From JBNJDJ01 sp051744845 (lineage in GTDB: Bacteria > Bacillota > Clostridia > Peptostreptococcales > Acidaminobacteraceae): a stretch of 29,728 nucleotides of DNA. Both the position numbers and the translations under genes were made by a program. The notes beneath the pieces were generated by a model that searched no databases, was not told the DNA's origin, and saw only the letters and a program-made list of their open reading frames with translations. The stretch is taken from the NCBI GenBank assembly GCA_051744845.1, contig JBNJDJ010000021.1, positions 1-29,728 on the forward strand, in the 5' to 3' direction. How positions within the stretch are numbered: position 1 is the stretch's first letter; each line of letters opens with the position of its first letter. Positions 25,340 to 29,728 of the stretch are shown here, piece after piece.

Positions 25340-25383
25340 AAAATGCTTATCTTTAGTTAACTAAGAGATAAGCATTTTAAAAA
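25340..25383 (-). terminator. Intrinsic terminator of rtcB
   Basis: A perfect 13-bp stem (25340-25352 with 25366-25378) has a 13-nt loop, immediately after the rtcB stop on the minus strand, with a TTTTTAAT tail in that direction. Confidence 0.88.
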
Positions 25384-25385
25384 AA

Positions 25386-26591
25386 TTAAGATGATTTAAA
25401 ATTATATATTGGCTTAATATGTTTAAGGATTTTAACTGTTGTTTTAATAGATTGCATAATAAGTTTATAATTTTTATAAGCCATTGGTGCTTCGTCTAAT
25501 GTTGATTTATTTACAGATGTAGTATATATTTTTTCCATTGAATTTTTAAATTCTTTCATAGATAAACTGGATTTTGCTTTGCGTCTACTCATTAATCTAC
25601 CAGCTCCATGAGGTGCAGAAAAATTCCAATCTGAATTTCCCTTTCCTACACAAATAAGTGAACCATCTCGCATATTAAGAGGAATTAATAGCTTTTCTTT
25701 TTTTAGTGAAGAAACAGCTCCTTTTCTAAGTATCATATTTTCCATATCAATATAATTATGAACTGTTTCAAATGATTTTAACTCCTTATAATTTAAAGAT
25801 AAAAAGTTTTTTATAATTTCCTTAGCTATTTCTTTTCTATTTATACTAGCAAACTTTTGGATTATTGCCATATCTTCTAGATAATTATCTTTTAATTGAT
25901 CTGTTAAGTAACAAAGATTTTTAGGAGTTTCATAATTATTATTATAGTCGTTTTTAACTTTTTCAATTATATTTTTTGGAGCATTTTCATTTATTAAATA
26001 ATTAATATCTCTTTTAAAATCAGATTTTAGATTTTTATAAACTGAAAATGCTTTATTTTGATAATATTGAGCAACTTGAAAACCTAAATTCCTGCTTCCA
26101 GAATGGATTAATAAATATAATTTATCATTTGAATCTACATCAATTTCAATAAAATGATTACCTCCACCTAAGCTTCCTATAGCTTTTGAAAATTTTTTTG
26201 AAGATTTAGAGAGAGATTTAAAACAATTTAATTTAGAAATTTCGTTAGTATAATCAAATTTAAGTTTATTATGATCTTTATGTCCATTTGGGATTCTTTT
26301 CCTTATAAATTTGTCTAATTTTTTTAAATCAATATGAACATTTCCTAGTTCAACTGTTAAAACTCCACATCCAATATCAACACCAACTAAATTTGGGACA
26401 ATAGCATTATTTATAGTCATAGTAGTTCCAATAGTACAACCGGCTCCAACGTGCGCATCAGGCATTATTCGTATCTTACTACCATAGCTAAATGGCTGAT
26501 CGCAAAGATTTTTAATTTGTGATATGATAGATTTTTCTGGATTATCAATAAAAATATTAGCTGCATTATATTTACCTTTAACTCTATACAT
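25386..26591 (-). CDS. rtcB: RtcB-type RNA ligase
   Basis: A 401-residue RtcB, a GTP- and Mn2+-dependent ligase that joins RNA 2',3'-cyclic phosphate or 3'-phosphate ends to 5'-OH ends. Metal ligands are D72 and C75 (GVDIGCGV), H146 (GGGNHFIE), H163 (IHSGSR) and H278. The guanylylated histidine is H328 in APHGAGRLMSR. PDAHVGAGCTIG is also present. Length equals that of E. coli RtcB. Neither rtcA, prfH nor archease is adjacent. It is 78 nt downstream of a short tyrosine recombinase on the same strand with no terminator between, so read-through is possible. GAAAGGAG precedes the ATG. Confidence 0.94.
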   Translation of the reverse strand: MYRVKGKYNAANIFIDNPEKSIISQIKNLCDQPFSYGSKIRIMPDAHVGAGCTIGTTMTINNAIVPNLVGVDIGCGVLTVELGNVHIDLKKLDKFIRKRIPNGHKDHNKLKFDYTNEISKLNCFKSLSKSSKKFSKAIGSLGGGNHFIEIDVDSNDKLYLLIHSGSRNLGFQVAQYYQNKAFSVYKNLKSDFKRDINYLINENAPKNIIEKVKNDYNNNYETPKNLCYLTDQLKDNYLEDMAIIQKFASINRKEIAKEIIKNFLSLNYKELKSFETVHNYIDMENMILRKGAVSSLKKEKLLIPLNMRDGSLICVGKGNSDWNFSAPHGAGRLMSRRKAKSSLSMKEFKNSMEKIYTTSVNKSTLDEAPMAYKNYKLIMQSIKTTVKILKHIKPIYNFKSS

Positions 26592-26669
26592 AAAATACTC
26601 CTTTCTGTTTAATATATCAAATTACATAAATTTATTATGTTAACCGATAAACTTTAAATATTTATATTT

Positions 26670-27260
26670 TTATAAGTTATTAAAACTTTTAAGAGTTCTT
26701 TCCATCTCTTGGTCTACTATATGAGTATAAATTTGTGTTGTAGAAATATTACTGTGGCCAAGTGCTTTTTGAACTATTCTTAAATTGTTTGATTCTCTTA
26801 GTAAATCAGAAGCAAAAGTATGACGCAAGAGATGTGGAGATATTTTTCTTCCAATTGTGTTTTTTGAAGCACGGTATAAAAATCTACGAATTGCTGATCC
26901 AGTCATTTTAGTATTTTTTAAAGTAGTAAATACAAATATTATTTCTTTTTCTTTGTGGTTTCTCTTTAATAATTCTTTTCTTTGTCTTTCATGCCATAGT
27001 TCGGTGTATTGCATTAATTTATCAGGCATCCATAATATTCTATCCTTTGCACCTTTACCTTGTACTACATGTATTTTACCAGACATTAAATTAAGATTTT
27101 TCCACTTGAGCGAACAAAGTTCTGATAAACGCAAACCTGTTCCTAAAAAAAATTGTATTATTATTTTATTTCGCTGTTGAGTCCAATATCTTGTATTAAA
27201 AAAATTAATTATTTTCTTTTTTTCATCTGAAGTGATTATTTTAGGTATTTTACGTGCCAT
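26670..27260 (-). CDS. Short FimB-sized tyrosine recombinase
   Basis: A 196-residue tyrosine recombinase that is essentially only the catalytic domain. R44 (GTGLRLSEL), a lysine in GKGAKDR (69 or 72), H143 and R146 (SPHLLRHTF), H169 (LGHSN) and nucleophile Y178 (QIYTH) are all present, so it should be active. It lacks the usual N-terminal core-binding domain. This length is typical of FimB/FimE-like recombinases that invert short promoter segments, and a pair of perfect 14-bp inverted repeats lies 20 nt upstream of its start. AAGGAGGG precedes the ATG. The catalytic assignment is strong; the inversion role is inferred. Confidence 0.88.
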   Translation of the reverse strand: MARKIPKIITSDEKKKIINFFNTRYWTQQRNKIIIQFFLGTGLRLSELCSLKWKNLNLMSGKIHVVQGKGAKDRILWMPDKLMQYTELWHERQRKELLKRNHKEKEIIFVFTTLKNTKMTGSAIRRFLYRASKNTIGRKISPHLLRHTFASDLLRESNNLRIVQKALGHSNISTTQIYTHIVDQEMERTLKSFNNL

Positions 27261-27317
27261 TTACCCTCCTTATTTATCTTTGTGAATAAGTATCTATAAT
27301 ATGTATTATCGTTACTT

Positions 27318-27326
27318 ATTATAACA
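27318..27326 (-). promoter_or_regulatory. Predicted extended -10 toward the short recombinase
   Basis: On the minus strand TGTTATAAT (27326-27318) is a perfect extended -10 inside the inverted-repeat segment. A weak TTAATT (27346-27341) sits 17 bp upstream. Transcription would begin near 27311. Confidence 0.55.
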
Positions 27327-27332
27327 TATTTT

Positions 27333-27359
27333 TTGATTAAAATTAAGCTAAAATATAAT
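27333..27359 (+). promoter_or_regulatory. Predicted promoter toward the ClpX-like gene, inside the repeats
   Basis: TTGATT (27333-27338) and a perfect TATAAT (27354-27359) are 15 bp apart, slightly short. Transcription would start inside the right-hand repeat. Confidence 0.45.
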
Positions 27360-27365
27360 CGATAC

Positions 27366-27416
27366 TTATTCACATAGTTTCTAATGCTAAATTTATGTAA
27401 ATTAATTCACATAATT
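27366..27416 (+). repeat. Imperfect direct repeat upstream of the ClpX-like gene
   Basis: TTATTCACATAGTT (27366-27379) recurs as TAATTCACATAATT (27403-27416), 12 of 14 identical and 37 bp apart. The first copy overlaps the right inverted repeat. Two spaced copies suggest binding sites for one regulator or for the recombinase. Confidence 0.5.
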
Positions 27417-27434
27417 ATTATTTTATGATAAAAT

Positions 27435-27440
27435 TATAAT
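27435..27440 (+). promoter_or_regulatory. Second possible -10 for the ClpX-like gene
   Basis: A perfect TATAAT lies 20 nt before the TTG start with no good -35 upstream. If used, the leader would be very short, and this promoter would lie outside the inverted-repeat segment. Confidence 0.4.
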
Positions 27441-27460
27441 ATAGAGTTTAGGAGGTTATT

Positions 27461-28948
27461 TTGGATAAGTGTATAATTTGTAAAGAAAATAAAAATGTAC
27501 CTATAGTAAATTTACCTAATTATGAAGTTCGTGTACATATTCCTTGTTTTTTAAGTTTACTTTTTTTAAATAATAAAGAAAATAATCTATTTTTTTATGA
27601 GATAAATAAAAAACATAGAGAAGATTTAGAAATCGATATTGATGAAAAAACTTATATTTTTGAAAGATCTGAACTTATTGCATTTATTTATGAGTTATTG
27701 ACATATTATCTTCCAACTGGTTTAACCAGAAAATCAACTCATATTATAAATTCTAGATTTTTTCCTTTATTAATGAAAAAAACTGGTATATTTAATAGTG
27801 ATGAAATTATTAAATCGAATTATCAATCGACTAAACCCAAAATAGATTATAAAAATAGAAATATGAAAACTAAGGAGCAAAATATTAAAAGTTTGACCAA
27901 AGACAAGTTTTGTAAGAAAAACAAAATAAGAAATAAAAAAGCTTTGAGGCGAAAAAATGATTATAAAAAAATGAAACCTGAAAACAAAGTTGTTGGACAA
28001 CAAGAAGCTAAAAGTTTAATGTTAAGACTTATTCATAGATTTGATCAAAACCAAAATATTAATTTTGACTTGATCCAAAATGCATTGTTTTATGGACCTA
28101 CTGGTACTGGTAAAACTTTACTTTTAAGAACTATGTGTCAAAAATTAGATGTTAATTATTATGAATTAGATGCTTCTTCATTAACTCAATCTGGTTACGT
28201 TGGAATGAGTATTAGCGAAGCATTGACTGATTTTATTAATAAAGATGGAAAAGAAAGTGTAGAAAATAGTATTATATATATTGACGAAATAGATAAGTTA
28301 GCCTCTAAATCAAATTTTAATAGTGATGTTGGCACTATTGCTGTACAGAATGAATTACTTAAATTATTGGAAGGTGGTCAATATCAATTACAAACAAGAA
28401 ATGATAAAGGACAATCTAATAATTTAGTTTTAAAAACTAATAACATAATGTTTATAGCTTCTGGTAGCTTTCATGATATTATTAGTCTTGTCAAAAGAAG
28501 ACTAATGGTAGATTATTCTTGTAGTAATAAAAATATTACTAGTATTGCAACTGATATGTCTATAGGAGAAATATATAATAGTATATCAGAAAAGGATTTA
28601 ATAAAATTTGGATTAAAAGATGAATTTTTAGGTAGATTTGAACAAAAAGTTCCATTTTATCCTTTGACAAATAAAGAACAATGCAAAGTATTAAAGCTAG
28701 AAAATTCAGTATTAGATGAATATAAAGAATTATTTAAAACTTTAGATATTGAGCTTTCTTTTGAAAATGGGGCTATTGAGAAACTTGTTAGTACCAATCC
28801 ATATTTAGAAACCGGTTGTAGAGGTTTAAAAAGACATATTAGAGAACAATTAGATAAACCATATGGTTTAATTTTAGAATCAAATATAAATGCAACTCAT
28901 TTAATTTATAAAAAAAATGGAAATTATATATTTACTAAAGAAAAATAA
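27461..28948 (+). CDS. Divergent ClpX-like AAA+ ATPase with CCHC zinc finger
   Basis: A 495-residue protein with ClpX architecture. The N-terminus has C4-x2-C7-x18-H26-x2-C29, the spacing of the ClpX zinc finger but with His for the third Cys. A long linker follows with a lysine-rich part (about 125-176). The AAA+ module has Walker A GPTGTGKT (212-219), pore loop GYVG (245-248), Walker B IIYIDEIDK (D275, E276), arginine finger R392 (EFLGRFE) and sensor 2 R454 (GCRGLKR). EKDLIKFGL matches ClpX closely. The RKH pore loop and the IGF ClpP-binding tripeptide are not recognisable, so it may be a ClpP-independent remodeller. The TTG start has AGGAGG (27450-27455) 5 nt upstream. It is divergent from the short recombinase. 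It is unlikely to be the housekeeping ClpX. Confidence 0.85.
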   Translation: MDKCIICKENKNVPIVNLPNYEVRVHIPCFLSLLFLNNKENNLFFYEINKKHREDLEIDIDEKTYIFERSELIAFIYELLTYYLPTGLTRKSTHIINSRFFPLLMKKTGIFNSDEIIKSNYQSTKPKIDYKNRNMKTKEQNIKSLTKDKFCKKNKIRNKKALRRKNDYKKMKPENKVVGQQEAKSLMLRLIHRFDQNQNINFDLIQNALFYGPTGTGKTLLLRTMCQKLDVNYYELDASSLTQSGYVGMSISEALTDFINKDGKESVENSIIYIDEIDKLASKSNFNSDVGTIAVQNELLKLLEGGQYQLQTRNDKGQSNNLVLKTNNIMFIASGSFHDIISLVKRRLMVDYSCSNKNITSIATDMSIGEIYNSISEKDLIKFGLKDEFLGRFEQKVPFYPLTNKEQCKVLKLENSVLDEYKELFKTLDIELSFENGAIEKLVSTNPYLETGCRGLKRHIREQLDKPYGLILESNINATHLIYKKNGNYIFTKEK

Positions 28949-28973
28949 GCGATTATTAATCGCTTATTTTTTA
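28941..28973. terminator. Bidirectional terminator between the ClpX-like gene and the activase
   Basis: Arms 28941-28955 and 28957-28971 are perfectly complementary (in practice about 13 bp with a 5-nt loop), with a T-run on the right and A-run on the left. It contains the stop codons of both convergent genes (28946-28948 and 28964-28966). Confidence 0.92.
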
Positions 28974-29719
28974 AATCCAATTAATGCTGCTCCTATAGCG
29001 CCAGCATATTGTGAGTTTTCATTAGTTATAATATTTCTATTAAGTTTTTCTTTTAGAGAATCTTTTATTATTTCAGACTGTGATAAACCACCAGTAAATA
29101 AAACATTACCACTAGTATTAACCTTACTTACTAAGTTAATAGTTTTATTTGCAATTGAATTTGAGATCCCATATATTATTTGGTTTTTACTTGTTCCTTT
29201 AGCTAATAAACTGACTACTTCAGAACTTGCAAATACAGCACACATAGATGAAATATTTATTGGATTAGATGGTTTATCAAATTCATCTATTTCATCAAGT
29301 GTAATTCCTATCTTATTCATTGTTTCTTCTAAAAACTTTCCAGTACCTGCTGCACATTTATCATTCATTACAAACTTTTTGATATTTCCATTTTTATTAA
29401 GACCAATAACTTTAGAATCTTGTCCACCTATATCTAAAATAGTATCTATTTCATCATTAAGAAAATAGCCTCCTTTAGCATGGCATGTTATTTCAGTTAC
29501 TTGATCATCAATAAAATCCATTGTTAAACGACCATATCCAGTTCCAATAATAGATTTAATATCATTTTTTTTGATATCTATAGTCAATTCTTTTAATACA
29601 TTTATAGAAGTTTCCTTAGGATTCCATCCTGTTGGTGTAATAATTTTTTTTACTATTTTCCCATCAAACAATATTCCCTTTGTAGCTACTGATCCTGAGT
29701 CTATTCCAATTGTATACAT
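28964..29719 (-). CDS. Acyl-CoA dehydratase activase, BadF/HgdC family
   Basis: A 251-residue ASKHA-fold ATPase of the 2-hydroxyacyl-CoA dehydratase activator family. As a homodimer these proteins hold one [4Fe-4S] cluster between subunits and inject an electron into the dehydratase with ATP hydrolysis. The phosphate-binding IGIDSGSVATKG, TILDIGGQDSKV and the GGLSQS motif are present, as are the cluster cysteines C122 (NDKCAAGTGKF) and C160 (SSMCAVFASSEV). The length equals HgdC/HadI. The dehydratase subunits are not in the window and could lie beyond the right edge, upstream of this gene. AGGAG at the window end precedes the ATG, so the gene is complete. It resembles the electron donor need met by ferredoxin from the Kor enzyme. 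Confidence 0.92.
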   Translation of the reverse strand: MYTIGIDSGSVATKGILFDGKIVKKIITPTGWNPKETSINVLKELTIDIKKNDIKSIIGTGYGRLTMDFIDDQVTEITCHAKGGYFLNDEIDTILDIGGQDSKVIGLNKNGNIKKFVMNDKCAAGTGKFLEETMNKIGITLDEIDEFDKPSNPINISSMCAVFASSEVVSLLAKGTSKNQIIYGISNSIANKTINLVSKVNTSGNVLFTGGLSQSEIIKDSLKEKLNRNIITNENSQYAGAIGAALIGFKK

Positions 29720-29728
29720 ATTACTCCT

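Larger units (their letters stand above)
24519..25385. other. 867-bp AT-rich region without an intact gene
   Basis: This is the only gap over 300 bases in the window. It is extremely AT-rich and has no intact reading frame with plausible coding content. Three items stand out in it: a 12-bp inverted repeat (24594-24635), a stop-riddled minus-strand frame that starts with a ribosome binding site and ATG (25188 down to 24808), and the rtcB terminator at its right end. No tRNA, riboswitch or CRISPR structure is recognised. Confidence 0.7.
27281..27374. repeat. 14-bp inverted repeats bracketing a divergent promoter region
   Basis: TGTGAATAAGTATC (27281-27294) and its exact reverse complement GATACTTATTCACA (27361-27374) flank 66 bp between the short recombinase and the ClpX-like gene. 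Neither copy overlaps a ribosome binding site. This is the layout of a small invertible element next to its recombinase. A pair of oppositely oriented operator sites is the alternative. A related sequence, GTTACTTATT (27311-27320), lies inside. Confidence 0.85.

Noticed and set aside
24519..25385. CRISPR array or tRNA in the gene-free stretch
   Set aside because: There are no regularly spaced repeats and no cloverleaf-like arms; the region is simply AT-rich with scattered short inverted repeats.
26857..27180. 107-codon plus-strand frame over the short recombinase
   Set aside because: It is antisense to a recombinase with all catalytic residues, so coding on this strand is not supported.
28917..29468. 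183-codon plus-strand reading frame over the activase gene
   Set aside because: It runs antisense to a clearly conserved dehydratase activase whose motifs are intact, and its start lies in the end of the ClpX-like gene. It is a shadow frame.

Overview
The window is a stretch of very AT-rich chromosome from an anaerobic, low-GC bacterium of the Bacillota, most likely Clostridia, Tissierellia or Halanaerobiia in the broad sense. Three things point there. The first is a ferredoxin-dependent 2-oxoacid oxidoreductase and a [4Fe-4S] acyl-CoA dehydratase activase. The second is the conserved firmicute gene orders cmk-plsC-ispH-S1 and miaB-mutS-mutL-miaA-hfq-ynbB-lexA. The third is strong AGGAGG ribosome binding sites with frequent TTG and GTG starts. 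Genus cannot be fixed from the sequence alone. No rRNA, tRNA, CRISPR array or insertion sequence was seen.

Layout. 1-3.7 kb: korDABC operon (2-oxoacid to acyl-CoA with reduced ferredoxin) with an RpiR-type regulator as its last gene. 3.7-6.95 kb: cmk-plsC-ispH-S1 operon. 7-10 kb: an orphan cheR, then a two-gene NAD salvage operon (nicotinamidase, nicotinate phosphoribosyltransferase). 10-12.6 kb: two divergent class I aminotransferases. 12.7-21.1 kb: a tightly packed operon for tRNA modification (miaB, miaA), mismatch repair (mutS, mutL with a metal-binding endonuclease motif), the RNA chaperone hfq and a PLP enzyme. 21.2-22.3 kb: lexA and a divergent YneA-like division inhibitor; both promoters carry a LexA-box-like site inside the -35/-10 spacer.

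From 22.3 kb the window looks more accessory. It holds a full-length tyrosine recombinase, a UPF0316 membrane protein, a small unknown membrane protein and an 867-bp AT-rich stretch without an intact gene, which may hold a decayed reading frame. After these come rtcB and a short, FimB-sized tyrosine recombinase, then a strongly divergent ClpX-like AAA+ ATPase and an acyl-CoA dehydratase activase.

The most interesting region is 26.6-28.95 kb. The short recombinase (minus strand, with rtcB downstream of it) and the ClpX-like ATPase (plus strand) are divergent. Between them, perfect 14-bp inverted repeats at 27281-27294 and 27361-27374 bracket 66 bp holding promoter-like sequences for both directions. 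This could be a small invertible promoter switch or a shared double operator. The ATPase keeps the ClpX architecture (zinc-finger-like start, Walker A/B, GYVG pore loop, arginine finger, sensor 2) but its finger is CCHC, it has a lysine-rich insertion, and it lacks a recognisable RKH loop and ClpP-binding IGF tripeptide.

Many units end in clear intrinsic terminators. At four convergent junctions the terminator is shared, and its hairpin contains the stop codon of one or both genes.
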